A stretch of DNA of 64,000 bases from Sulfolobus tengchongensis (GTDB lineage: Archaea > Thermoproteota > Thermoprotei_A > Sulfolobales > Sulfolobaceae). A program made the position numbers and the translations under genes. Location: assembly GCF_036967215.1 (NCBI RefSeq), contig NZ_CP146016.1, positions 1,392,501-1,456,500 on the forward strand, written 5' to 3'. Under the pieces are notes generated by a model. The model searched no databases. It saw nothing but the letters and a program-made list of their open reading frames with translations, and had not been told where the DNA came from. This document shows positions 9,001 to 17,975 of this stretch, one piece after another; the first letter of the stretch is position 1; each line of letters starts with the position of its first letter.

Positions 9001-9506
9001 TATGATCTCCTCCTCTTAATTATACCATAAACTACGCCTTTTCGTGTAAATCCTTCCTCTCCTCCTGCTATTAGATCATAATTTTCTTCAATGTGCTTTC
9101 TAAATTTGGAATAAAACTCCTCCTTTTGGAGTCCTAGTTCTATTCTTATTCTCTCTAATGGAGCATATCCCAGAGAGTCCTTTATTCTATCATATGCTTC
9201 CTCAAAATCCTTAAAGGAAATCTCCTTCGTTTCGACAATTTTTTGTAATAAATCAAGAATTTTATGAACTTCGTCCCTCAAAATCTTTAATTCTTCTGCT
9301 ATATTTACATTTTCAATAGGTTCAAAAGCAACTCTCCCCTTATTCTCTATTCTTCTCAATTTCCCATCTCTCTCTAAATCGTTCAGAACTTCTTCTAGAA
9401 TTGACTGATCTTTGAACTTTCTCTTAATTTTAGTCAATGAAACTGGTTTGCTCGTAGCCTTATATTCATTAAGAATAATAGTAAAAACGTCATCCTTACT
9501 AATCAT
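9000..9506 (-). CDS. Winged-helix DNA-binding-like protein paired with the ATPase
   Basis: The protein has 168 residues. Residues 1-60 read as a winged helix (DDVFTIILNEYKATSKPVSL, then ILEEVLNDLERDGKLRRIENKGRVAFEPI, a recognition helix and wing). A short coiled coil (about 68-100, EELKILRDEVHKILDLLQKI) and a helical C-terminal domain ending in RRRS follow. It is translated just ahead of the ATPase with a one-base overlap, so it may be that ATPase's DNA-binding or adaptor partner. It could also be a local repressor. I know of no characterised homologue. Confidence 0.65.
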   Translation of the reverse strand: MISKDDVFTIILNEYKATSKPVSLTKIKRKFKDQSILEEVLNDLERDGKLRRIENKGRVAFEPIENVNIAEELKILRDEVHKILDLLQKIVETKEISFKDFEEAYDRIKDSLGYAPLERIRIELGLQKEEFYSKFRKHIEENYDLIAGGEEGFTRKGVVYGIIKRRRS

Positions 9507-9826
9507 GGTAATCTTTTTGATGGTATAAAATTGATAAGCATTACACCCTTTAATACCTCTCGTTTCTAACCATAATCGTATTTTTCTATGATATTTGTAT
9601 AATAGAAAAATTGTAAAGAGTTGTCTAAACTCATTGATTTATTAACTTGAAATTGACAAATTAATTATGGGATATAGATCTCGCCTTTATCACGTTGGAA
9701 TACCGAAGATTTATAATACATATTTTTATATGATAGGCAAAAAATACATGCTATCTAGAAAATTTGCACTCAAACATGCGAAAAGGAGAAAGTTAATATT
9801 TTAGACTACAAATAGGAGTAAAGAAG
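9507..9826. other. Divergent promoter region
   Basis: These 320 bp separate the winged-helix/ATPase operon from the membrane protein gene and must hold both promoters. A possible TATA box for the plus-strand gene is TTAATATTTT at 9793-9802, and an AGGAGT-type Shine-Dalgarno precedes its start. GGTATAAAATTGA near 9520 lies close to the other start but too near to be its TATA box in the minus direction. No other structure seen. Confidence 0.45.
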
Positions 9827-10438
9827 ATGTTATTACAATATACCAATGGTATGATACTGTCGCAAGGTATAACGCTGTGTAAGGTCACTGTGGATAGGAG
9901 TGAGGTAAGAGTAGAAGGAAACTATAATCTCTTGCTTAAAAGAAAAGGATTTAGTTCTAACGATTATGAAATCTATCAATATGGATCTAAAGTGGGAGAA
10001 GTAAATGATCTTAATGTGAAATATAGTATTTTTAATTTTATAGTAAGTAAACCACAATTAGTAGCTTTCATAAGAGGTTATCAAGATAGTGTGAAAATAT
10101 TTACTACAGGCAATACTGAAGTAGGGGAAGTTAAAAGAGCTCAGAACGGACTGGAAGGTTATTTGAATGATGCATATGACCCTTATGTTATGATAATTTA
10201 TCTTGTTCTGCTCTCGCGATATATAAACGTTGTACCCTATCCCAGATATAGAAGAGGAAGGATTTCACGATATAGGGGTATTTTTTACTTTATCCCATTA
10301 CTCCTAATATTAGTATATCTAATTCCCCTGCCCTTCTATATTGATTTAGCAATATATGTTATATTACTAATTCTGTTTTATTATCTATTTATTATTAGAG
10401 GAATTTCAAGATCACGCAGAAGTATAAATATCTTCTAA
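9827..10438 (+). CDS. Membrane protein of unknown function, C-terminal two-helix anchor
   Basis: The protein has 203 residues. The first 130 are soluble, mostly beta strands (VTVDRSEVRVEGNYNLLLKR and following), and look like a small beta-rich domain. A basic stretch YPRYRRGRISRYRG precedes two transmembrane helices (IFYFIPLLLILVYLIPL and IDLAIYVILLILFYYLFII) and a basic tail RSRRS. The positive-inside rule places the soluble domain in the cytoplasm. The gene sits between the winged-helix operon and the coiled-coil gene, and its end overlaps the coiled-coil gene by 27 bp convergently. No recognised family. Confidence 0.65.
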   Translation: MLLQYTNGMILSQGITLCKVTVDRSEVRVEGNYNLLLKRKGFSSNDYEIYQYGSKVGEVNDLNVKYSIFNFIVSKPQLVAFIRGYQDSVKIFTTGNTEVGEVKRAQNGLEGYLNDAYDPYVMIIYLVLLSRYINVVPYPRYRRGRISRYRGIFYFIPLLLILVYLIPLPFYIDLAIYVILLILFYYLFIIRGISRSRRSINIF

Positions 10439-11767
10439 TGTATCTATGCTCTTCCAACCCTCTGCTTTAATCTCCTCTAACGCCGTATTTATTTGGGCAG
10501 AATAGATCTTAATGTTATCATTTATCTCGATCTTCTTTAATTGATCTACGAATACTTGAAGGCTATTAGATAATGGCTCAGAGAGTTCTGATTTTCTAAA
10601 TACCTTACTGAATATGCCCTTTGCCTTCCCCTTGTAAATCTGAGGTGTTGTTACGAATACATTACCCTTATTTGTTTTAGCAATTAGAAATGGTATGATT
10701 ACTGTAGTATCATCAGCTAAATCTAATTTTTCATAAAATAAATCTATATACTTAACAAAACTTTCCATATTTTCCTTTGCCTTATTGGCTCTATTCCTAA
10801 AATCATTGGCTACATTATCAACTTCCCTCATCATATTGTTTATTTTCTCTATCTCATTGTTTCTGTCGGCATAAAGCTTATCTAAATCTCTCTTTAGATA
10901 TCTAACCTTTTCCAAATACTTTTCTATAACATTATCCTTTATCTTTCTTATTTCATCAATAACTGTCTCCAACTCTTTATTGGAACTCTCGAATTCGGTC
11001 TTTCCAATAGTTCCACCTTCATATTTCAAACTTGTGATAGCTTGCCTTGTTAGGGTTTCAGTTAATTTTGATACTTTGGAGTTTACTTCATTATTTATTG
11101 AATTAGAAATATCATTGGATGCATTCTGTATTTCATTCTCTATTTCCTTAGTCTTATTCTCTATTAATTCCTTATATTTCTTGTTAATTTCTTCTATTTG
11201 ATCACTTAAGTTTCTCTTTATTCTTATTCTTGTATCCTCAACTTCCTTTAATAATACCTCAAGGGATGTAAGAGTAGTTAGGATTTCGCTTTTCAGATTA
11301 ACCAGATTCTCATTAATTACCTTTACATCGTGCTCACTAATTTTCGAATCTAGTATTGGATAACTAATTTCCTCCTTTTTCCTCGCAGTCTTTATTACCT
11401 TCTCCATTTCTATATTTAATAAACCTACAAGAGAAATCTCAGCAGAGCTAATATGGTCTAGGTTTATCTTCTTAACCTTAGATATGAATGTTTGAGTATC
11501 ATTTATCGTTGAAAACTCAGAGGCTATATCTTTAAATGGCGGATAAATGTATTTCACTATTTTCGAAGTAATTGTCAACGTTTCATCTAGTACGAGAAAG
11601 CCTTGATCCGTTTTTTTAAGCAATATGGGCCATCCTATGATTGATGCTTTCTCTATCTTTTCCCTCCTTTCAAGGTCTAAATTAAGTAAAGCTATGGCTA
11701 TTTGTTTGTAAAAGTTAAGTTCGTTGTAATTTTGATCAACTGCTAATGATGCGAAATACGTTTGCAT
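10412..11767 (-). CDS. Long coiled-coil protein of unknown function
   Basis: The protein has 451 residues in three parts. The N-terminal domain (1-90) contains KASIIGWPILLKKTDQGFLVLDETL. The centre (about 145-345) is a long, charged, heptad-like coiled coil (QIEEINKKYKELIENKTKEI is typical). The C-terminal domain (about 350-440) is alpha/beta, with TTVIIPFLIAKTNKGNVFVTTP. Such head-rod-head designs occur in structural and membrane-associated proteins, but no ATP-binding motif is present, so it is not an SMC protein. It neighbours an ATPase, a winged-helix protein and a membrane protein, and I regard these four as one candidate system. Function unknown. Confidence 0.65.
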   Translation of the reverse strand: MQTYFASLAVDQNYNELNFYKQIAIALLNLDLERREKIEKASIIGWPILLKKTDQGFLVLDETLTITSKIVKYIYPPFKDIASEFSTINDTQTFISKVKKINLDHISSAEISLVGLLNIEMEKVIKTARKKEEISYPILDSKISEHDVKVINENLVNLKSEILTTLTSLEVLLKEVEDTRIRIKRNLSDQIEEINKKYKELIENKTKEIENEIQNASNDISNSINNEVNSKVSKLTETLTRQAITSLKYEGGTIGKTEFESSNKELETVIDEIRKIKDNVIEKYLEKVRYLKRDLDKLYADRNNEIEKINNMMREVDNVANDFRNRANKAKENMESFVKYIDLFYEKLDLADDTTVIIPFLIAKTNKGNVFVTTPQIYKGKAKGIFSKVFRKSELSEPLSNSLQVFVDQLKKIEINDNIKIYSAQINTALEEIKAEGWKSIDTLEDIYTSA

Positions 11768-12076
11768 TATGATAATTAAAATTCTATGGATAAAAGAGTA
11801 TTTGTTAACTTCCGGACTTAATTATGAAGTGAACAGTAAGTATGTGCAAAATTTCAATCACATGAGTTAATCACCCGAGAAAAAATCTTTGAGGTTACCA
11901 CAACAGATAGGTATACGACGGAACTATTTTTGAGTTCAGTCAGTTCTTTAAAGTTAGGATTAGATAAGTTGTTAGAAATGTTGACGTTTTCTTTGTAATT
12001 TATGTTTCTAAAGTGTTCTTTATTCACGCTTTATGACCTACTATAGGTTTTGTGTAAATATACATTCATATTAAAA
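11768..12076. other. Intergenic region without recognised features
   Basis: About 310 bp between the coiled-coil gene and the end of trxB. CTTTTATCC on the minus strand near 11795 could be the coiled-coil gene's promoter. I see no ORF, repeat or RNA gene. Confidence 0.4.
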
Positions 12077-13069
12077 TCAGAGTCTCAAACTGACCTTCTT
12101 CTTCTCAGCTTTCCAATCCACATTAACTGGTGGGAGCCCTTTCTTACTTCTAAGGTAGTTGTAAGCTGATAGTGCGGCTTTAACACCTTCAGCTGCAGCT
12201 ACCACAGCTTGTTTATATGGGGTTTGTGTGATGTCTCCAGCTGCAAATATTCCATCTTTGCTAGTTCTCCCTAGTTCATCAACTATTACTTCACCTTTAT
12301 CGTTTAGTTCTACAAATCCTTTTAAGAATTCAGTTTTAAGAACATATCCCATTTCTATTATAACCCCATCTACCTTCAACGGTACTATCTCTTTTTCTCT
12401 CTTTATTAGTATTTCTTCAACCTTACTGTTTCCCCTTATCTCAAGGACCTTTGAGGAGGGAAAGATCTTAACGTTAGGCTTACTTAGTACTCTCTTTATA
12501 ATCTCTTCCTCTCCGGAAAGATGAGGTGAAGACGTTATATAGTAAGCTGGATTGGCGTAATTTGACAATAATTCTATTGCCTCTATACCAGGCTCACCCT
12601 CACCTATTACAGCAGCTGGTTTACCTTTAAAGAACGCCGCGTCACATATTGCGCAATAAGAGACCCCTTTACCTTTAAATTCTTGTTCCCCAGGTACGTT
12701 AAGTTCTCTGGGAGTTTTTCCAAATGCCAAAATAACAGTTCTCCCTCCATATTCACCTTTTATTCCTTTAATTATGAAAGTGTCATTTTCCTCTTTTATT
12801 TCCTTAACTTCCTCTCCATAAACGAATTCTGCCCCAAATTTCTTAGCCTGTTTTTCAATCTTCTGTGCTAGACTTAATCCACTAGTTGATTCTATTCCAG
12901 GGTAATTCTCTATGAGATCCGTTAGAGTTAGTTGACCTCCAAGATCTTTAGATAAAACTAATGTTGAAAGTTTTTGCCTAGAAGCATATAATGCAGCACT
13001 TAATCCTGCAATTCCTGCCCCGACAATTATTGTATCATAAACCTTTGTCGCGTTCATACTATATCTCAT
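12077..13069 (-). CDS. trxB: Thioredoxin reductase-like flavoprotein with altered NADPH site
   Basis: The protein has 330 residues. The FAD-binding motif GAGIAG is at 17-22, the redox disulfide CAIC at 139-142 and the second FAD motif GIFAAGD near 272. In NADPH-dependent enzymes the second nucleotide site reads GGGxSA followed by HRR; here the equivalents are GEGEPG (156-161) and TSSPHLS, so the arginines that hold the 2'-phosphate are missing. It therefore may not use NADPH; some archaeal relatives, such as the Thermoplasma enzyme, also do not. A thioredoxin or glutaredoxin-like partner would be reduced in the cytoplasm. A start five residues in ([11 protein letters not shown]) is also possible. 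Function class is firm, electron donor unknown. Confidence 0.85.
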   Translation of the reverse strand: MRYSMNATKVYDTIIVGAGIAGLSAALYASRQKLSTLVLSKDLGGQLTLTDLIENYPGIESTSGLSLAQKIEKQAKKFGAEFVYGEEVKEIKEENDTFIIKGIKGEYGGRTVILAFGKTPRELNVPGEQEFKGKGVSYCAICDAAFFKGKPAAVIGEGEPGIEAIELLSNYANPAYYITSSPHLSGEEEIIKRVLSKPNVKIFPSSKVLEIRGNSKVEEILIKREKEIVPLKVDGVIIEMGYVLKTEFLKGFVELNDKGEVIVDELGRTSKDGIFAAGDITQTPYKQAVVAAAEGVKAALSAYNYLRSKKGLPPVNVDWKAEKKKVSLRL

Positions 13070-13140
13070 TTATACTTAATATAATAAAAAGTTATCTTTC
13101 AATACTTTGTAAAATAGTTAACTAAGGATAAAATATTCCA

Positions 13141-15030
13141 CTAGTATTTAAATTTATCTTTAAACCAGTGCCTCACGTCGTAAAAGTAGATATTATCGTA
13201 AGGGCAAGCGTTAACGCATTCACCTATCCCGACGCACTTAAACGATTTGAATTCACCTTTCTTTATGAACCAACCTCTCATGTCCGTAATACCTACTGGA
13301 CAAGCATAAGCACAATCAACTGTCTTACAGTTAACGCATACAGTGGGATCCTTGACCTTTAATCTGAATAATCCTATACTACTTACAGCTTGATTGAATA
13401 CGCCCCAATAACAATAACCTGTGGTAATGCAAGCAAATGTACCTAGGAAGGGTATTGAAATGAATAGCATATACCAGAGTACATCAAACCAAATGAAATA
13501 TATTAGAAATGTAATATCTGTATCAAATATAGTAAAATTAATCAAATTAATGGAGTTAAGATAAGACAATATTGCAGACAATAGTACTAATACTGAAACA
13601 CTAAGCGATACAATTTTTGCCCAATTGGGTACTCTCGACGTTAATGTCTTTCTTCCCACTTTCGACGTTCTATTATAAACCTTAAGCGAATCGTAGAATG
13701 TTCCTTGAAACATTAAGGGTGCGGAGCAAGTCACCGCACAGAGATTTCTTGAACCAAATAAAAATGAAAGAATTGCGTATATCACATATGTACCTATAAG
13801 CCCTAAAAGTACTGAGTTACTTACAGATCCCAAAGTTCCTATCCCCATTGACCACATGTACGGTATGTAAGGTAAGTAATTCGAAATTGGACTAAACGTC
13901 GGTATGTATATAGTGTAAAGAGCATACGCGAGTATCATTAAACTCATTCTAACTCTAACCTCTCTAACTTTCATTTCAAGCATTTTCTTAAACGCTAAGA
14001 ACCCCATTTCTATTCCCATCATTATCAGAAACCAAGTTGAACCTAAAACTGAACCCAGAATGTTTATGAAGTCCCATATCGCATTTAATGGACTGGTTAA
14101 AGGCTCCCATGGTAATGTTAAACTGTTTATGAATCCTTGAACTCCAGGTGAGAAGATACCTTCAACAAAATCTAAAACTCCCCCCATAAAGAACTCCATT
14201 ATGAAGGTTAAGAATATTATTAGAAATGCTAGTTTAGAGTTTTTAGTGTAATTTCCTTTCTTTGGATTTGGTCCAGCTAACGTTCTATACAAGAACCAAA
14301 CCATACTTATTATCATTGCACTGTCAAAGACTATCAAGGAACTAGATAAGAAGAAATAGAACTCACCCATCATCATTAAAGCGAATATTGATATTAATTC
14401 TAGCACAGTATAAGTTTCTTGAGAAGCTCTTAGCCTCTGTGTGTAAAGTGAATCGTAAATCAGTATAGTATCTCCTACCATTATAATAGCAGAAAGCCAT
14501 ATTGGTAATGCTAATGTCGGGAATATTTGAGGAAACCATGGCATTAATAATAGTAGCCCTATCAAATAGTTTCTCAAAGTGCTATTCATCCCTTTGAAGG
14601 AAAGTATAAATGTGAAGAGCATTTCCGTAATCATAACACTAACGAAAAATACGTTCTCAACTGAGGTATCTAAGTCGGCAGGAATCCCGGTTTGCAGGGT
14701 ATATAATAAAGCACCCATTGCAATTTCCGAAATAACCATCAATAGTGAGAAAATTATATATACAAAGTTCCTATTTTTTATCTCCTTAACATTTAACAGA
14801 GGATACAGACCGAAAACCATGTAAGCGGAGTTAATCGTGAGTATGTAAAATGGGTTGTTGGTTACTAAGTAAAGATAGGCTCCAACGTTCATCGTTAACA
14901 TCATCCCCTCAATGTATAAGGCTACTAGTACTCTTCTCATTGATCTCCATTTTTCGACCTCGTAAATTACATAGAACATTACGAGGAGCATTGATACGGT
15001 GATTAATATTGGAAGAAGCATTATGGTCAT
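13141..15030 (-). CDS. Polytopic membrane protein with C-terminal ferredoxin domain
   Basis: The protein has 629 residues, more than ten hydrophobic segments, and a short ferredoxin domain at the C-terminus. The first cluster motif CVNCKTVDCAYACPVGI (565 onward) has four cysteines; the second, CVGIGECVNACP (599 onward), has Ile where the second Cys is expected, so a [3Fe-4S] cluster or none may form there. Membrane segments contain CAVTCSAPLMF and ITTGYCYWGVF, which recall NapH/CcoG-type iron-sulfur membrane proteins. It is divergent from etfB across 123 bp. I infer an electron-transfer role at the membrane, possibly from ETF or ferredoxin to quinone; no experiment is known to me. Confidence 0.7.
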   Translation of the reverse strand: MTIMLLPILITVSMLLVMFYVIYEVEKWRSMRRVLVALYIEGMMLTMNVGAYLYLVTNNPFYILTINSAYMVFGLYPLLNVKEIKNRNFVYIIFSLLMVISEIAMGALLYTLQTGIPADLDTSVENVFFVSVMITEMLFTFILSFKGMNSTLRNYLIGLLLLMPWFPQIFPTLALPIWLSAIIMVGDTILIYDSLYTQRLRASQETYTVLELISIFALMMMGEFYFFLSSSLIVFDSAMIISMVWFLYRTLAGPNPKKGNYTKNSKLAFLIIFLTFIMEFFMGGVLDFVEGIFSPGVQGFINSLTLPWEPLTSPLNAIWDFINILGSVLGSTWFLIMMGIEMGFLAFKKMLEMKVREVRVRMSLMILAYALYTIYIPTFSPISNYLPYIPYMWSMGIGTLGSVSNSVLLGLIGTYVIYAILSFLFGSRNLCAVTCSAPLMFQGTFYDSLKVYNRTSKVGRKTLTSRVPNWAKIVSLSVSVLVLLSAILSYLNSINLINFTIFDTDITFLIYFIWFDVLWYMLFISIPFLGTFACITTGYCYWGVFNQAVSSIGLFRLKVKDPTVCVNCKTVDCAYACPVGITDMRGWFIKKGEFKSFKCVGIGECVNACPYDNIYFYDVRHWFKDKFKY

Positions 15031-15123
15031 CTAAAATCAATTTTCTATCTCAACTTTTTCGCTAAAAAAGTTTTTGACTATATTTTTTGTAATTTTGATT
15101 ATTCTATCTCGATTTGAGGCTAG

Positions 15124-15133
15124 TTTTATAAAT
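15124..15133 (+). promoter_or_regulatory. TATA box of the etfBA operon
   Basis: TTTTATAAAT lies about 25 bases before the etfB ATG at 15154, which fits a leaderless transcript. Just upstream, TTCTATCTC occurs twice (near 15034 and 15101), the second within CTCGATTTGAG, an imperfect palindrome that could bind a regulator shared with the divergent membrane protein gene. The operator is speculative. Confidence 0.55.
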
Positions 15134-15153
15134 AGTCAATTCGAAATTAAAAT

Positions 15154-15882
15154 ATGAACATTATTGTTGGTTTCAAAATAGTTCCAGATGATCAGATGAT
15201 CAAAGTCGTGGGTGATAAGTTAGTTACTGATGCTCCATTAAAGGTAAGCACGTATGATAAGAACGCAATAGAGGAGGCAATAAGGTTAAAGGAGAAATTT
15301 GGTGGTAAGGTTATAGGGATTACTGTAGGGAATAACGATAGGAAGAGCATTAGAGAAGCATTGGCGATGGGTATTGACGAAGTAATTGCTGTTTCCGTTA
15401 AAAACCCTGATGTTTACATTACAGCAATGGCAATAGCAGAGAACGTTAAATCGTTGAATCCTGACATATTAATATTTTCAGAAATGAGTACTGATAGTGG
15501 AACTTCAGCATTGCCCGCTTATGTGGCTGAACTCTTGGGCTTACCCTATATATCTAACGTTAGGTCACTGAAGGTTGAAGGTAATAAGGTTACTGCTGAT
15601 AGGGGGATGGTGAGCTATGTGGAAACTGTAGAGGCTACTCTACCATTAGTTATAAGCGTAGGTGGTGAAATAAATACTCCCCGCATTCCTAGTGTAAGGC
15701 AAATAATGGAATCCGCTAAAAAACCAGTTAAGGAAGTGAAATTCGAAGCACAGGCTAAAATTGCTATAAAAGAAATTAAACCCTTGATTGTGAATAGGAA
15801 GAAGATAATTATTGAGGAGAATGACGTCAATAAGGCAGTGGATAAGTTAATTGAATATTTGAAGGCTGACGGGGTGATCTGA
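15154..15882 (+). CDS. etfB: Electron transfer flavoprotein, beta subunit
   Basis: The protein has 242 residues. It opens with the EtfB-type strand MNIIVGFKIVPD and has the STYDKNAIEEAIRLKE segment, the signature region around SEMSTDSGTSALPAYVAE and the later PLVISVGGEINTPRIPSVRQIM typical of the family. With EtfA it forms a soluble FAD heterodimer that takes electrons from acyl-CoA dehydrogenases. It heads an operon etfB-etfA-acyl-CoA dehydrogenase with its own TATA box and no leader. The etfA Shine-Dalgarno (GGGGTGATC) overlaps its last codons. Confidence 0.93.
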   Translation: MNIIVGFKIVPDDQMIKVVGDKLVTDAPLKVSTYDKNAIEEAIRLKEKFGGKVIGITVGNNDRKSIREALAMGIDEVIAVSVKNPDVYITAMAIAENVKSLNPDILIFSEMSTDSGTSALPAYVAELLGLPYISNVRSLKVEGNKVTADRGMVSYVETVEATLPLVISVGGEINTPRIPSVRQIMESAKKPVKEVKFEAQAKIAIKEIKPLIVNRKKIIIEENDVNKAVDKLIEYLKADGVI

Positions 15883-15883
15883 A

Positions 15884-16747
15884 ATGAAAACAGTAGTTTT
15901 CTCTGAAAATCCCGTATTTTTAAGAATGGCTTCTGCAGTAGCTCAGAGTCTTGGAGGAGAAGTTATAGGAATATCGAATAACGCTGACGTTAAAGTGGTA
16001 AACAAACTTTACGTAATAGATAAATTAGATGAGGATGGCATAGTGGATTTAATAGCATCGCTCTCTCCAGACGTAATTATAACCGGTAATGTTAGGAGAG
16101 ATAGAGCTATAGCTGGAAGAATAGCTGGAAGACTTAAATTACCAATAGTCACAGACGTAATATCGTTTAAACTTGAGGGTAAAAAAATAGTAGCTGATAG
16201 AGTAGCTTATAGTGGAATGGGAGTAGTTACAGTAGAAGGCGAATTACCAATAGTGATCACCATAGCTAATACACAACTTCAACCAAAAGAGCTCCAACCC
16301 AGTGTTGAGAAGGTTCAGTTAAAAGAAGGAAGAGTGAAGGTTGTTAGTAGGAAATCCACCTCTTCTGGATCTAACTTATCAACTGCACAAATAGTAGTTG
16401 GAGTTGGCAGAGGTATAGGTTCTAAAGAGAACGTAAAATACGCTGAGGAATTAGCAAACGCCTTAGGTGGCGTAGTTGGTGGAAGTAGACCAGTAGCCGC
16501 TGAATTGAATTGGGTTCCAGAAGATAGACAGATAGGATTATCAGGATTGAGAATAAGACCTAAATTATATATTGCGTTGGGAATTTCTGGTCAGCCTCAG
16601 CATATAGCTGGTATAAGGGATTCTAAGATAATCGTTGCCGTTAATACAGATAAAAATGCACCTATACTCGAAAATGCCGACTATCTAGTAGTAGCTGACG
16701 CAGTTGCTTTCTGCAAAGCTATGTTAAATAAGCTTGGAAAACAATAA
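15884..16747 (+). CDS. etfA: Electron transfer flavoprotein, alpha subunit
   Basis: The protein has 287 residues. The C-terminal FAD domain is clear: GSRPVAAELNWVPEDRQIG, then LYIALGISGQPQHIAG and IIVAVNTDKNAPILENADY. Bacterial and mitochondrial EtfA have GISGAIQHLAG at this place; the QP pair here is a small variation. It begins one base after the etfB stop with a strong Shine-Dalgarno GGGGTGATC. Partner of EtfB; the complex would pass electrons from the acyl-CoA dehydrogenase encoded next to a membrane acceptor. Confidence 0.93.
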   Translation: MKTVVFSENPVFLRMASAVAQSLGGEVIGISNNADVKVVNKLYVIDKLDEDGIVDLIASLSPDVIITGNVRRDRAIAGRIAGRLKLPIVTDVISFKLEGKKIVADRVAYSGMGVVTVEGELPIVITIANTQLQPKELQPSVEKVQLKEGRVKVVSRKSTSSGSNLSTAQIVVGVGRGIGSKENVKYAEELANALGGVVGGSRPVAAELNWVPEDRQIGLSGLRIRPKLYIALGISGQPQHIAGIRDSKIIVAVNTDKNAPILENADYLVVADAVAFCKAMLNKLGKQ

Positions 16748-16749
16748 TA

Positions 16750-17970
16750 ATGATAAAATCTTTTTTGTTATATATGGTATTTCCTTTTAAATCGTTAGAG
16801 GATTTTAAGGTAGATATAACACAAGATCATGAATTATTAAGAAGTGCAGTTAGAGATTTCGCTGAAAACGTATTAGCAAAGTATGTGGAAAGAGGAGAGA
16901 AGGAATTAGATATACCAATGGAAGTTAAGCAGAAAGCTAAAGATATAGGACTTTATGGTTTGTTTGCAAATGAAAGTTTAGGAGGTCAAGGTGCAGATTA
17001 CCTTTCGTTAATTGTTGCAACGGAGGAAATTACAAGAGTTTGGCCCTCATTTAGCACGTTTTTACTAATAGACTGGATGTTTATCTATACTTTATCCAAA
17101 TTCGGAAACGATGAATTAAAGAGAAAATATGTAGTTCCAGTAGCGAAAGGGGATAAGGTAGCTGCGTTTGCAAACACAGAGCCATCTGCGGGCTCCGATG
17201 TTGCCGGGATAAAGACTACTGCTAAGAAGTTAAATGGAGAATATATACTAAATGGCAGAAAAATATTCATTACTAATGGTGATATTGCAGATTACTATTT
17301 GATAACCGCCAGAACTTCACCTCCAGATCCTAAGGCTAGATGGAAAGGTATTTCGATGTTTGTAGTTGAAAAAGATGCCGTAAAACCAGTTAGTAGAATT
17401 GAAACAACCGGTTTGAAATCATCTCATACTGCAGAAATAGTATTAGAAGACGTTAAAGTTCCAGCTGAAAATCTTGTGGGAGAAGAAGGTAACGCGTTCA
17501 AATACGCTGTAAGTGCATTCGATTTTGCCAGAACTATAGTGGCGTCGCAAGCATTAGGAGTAGGTCAGTCAGCATTAGAAAAGATGGTTAATTATACTTT
17601 ACAGAGATCTGCATTTGAGAAGAAACTTGCAGATTTCCAACTAGTACAAACTAAAATTTCAGAATCCTTAGCTGATCTGGAAGTAGCTAGGCTAATAACG
17701 TATTGGGCAGGAACCTTATTTAAAAACGGTAAAGAAAACGAGTATGTAGTGGCAGCGTCATTAGCTAAGTTCATATCTACTGAGGCAGCTGAAAGAATTG
17801 TGTTGAGGGCAATGAGCGTTTATGGTGGTTATGGCGTTACCACATCTACTGGGTTAGAGAGAATGCTTAGGGATTTACAAATCATGAAAACATATGAAGG
17901 AACAAACGATATACAGAGAATAAGTGCTGCCAGATTTCTCTATAACAAATTCATAGGATATAAGGTGTAA
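16750..17970 (+). CDS. Acyl-CoA dehydrogenase
   Basis: The protein has 406 residues in the usual three-domain layout. FAD/substrate motifs include FANTEPSAGSDVAG (near 138) and the C-terminal YEGTNDIQRISAARF, whose Glu (about 383) is at the place of the catalytic base. It oxidises an acyl-CoA to the trans-2-enoyl-CoA and delivers electrons to ETF, encoded just upstream with a gap of two bases. The true start may be the ATG at 16774 (MVFPFKSLEDF), since the first eight residues are unusual for the family. Chain-length preference is unknown. Confidence 0.92.
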   Translation: MIKSFLLYMVFPFKSLEDFKVDITQDHELLRSAVRDFAENVLAKYVERGEKELDIPMEVKQKAKDIGLYGLFANESLGGQGADYLSLIVATEEITRVWPSFSTFLLIDWMFIYTLSKFGNDELKRKYVVPVAKGDKVAAFANTEPSAGSDVAGIKTTAKKLNGEYILNGRKIFITNGDIADYYLITARTSPPDPKARWKGISMFVVEKDAVKPVSRIETTGLKSSHTAEIVLEDVKVPAENLVGEEGNAFKYAVSAFDFARTIVASQALGVGQSALEKMVNYTLQRSAFEKKLADFQLVQTKISESLADLEVARLITYWAGTLFKNGKENEYVVAASLAKFISTEAAERIVLRAMSVYGGYGVTTSTGLERMLRDLQIMKTYEGTNDIQRISAARFLYNKFIGYKV

Positions 17971-17975
17971 CTTTA

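Noticed and set aside
8609-9019. Plus-strand frame of 136 codons opposite the ATPase
   Set aside because: It mirrors the Walker A region of a clear ATPase and has low-complexity Ser/Leu composition.
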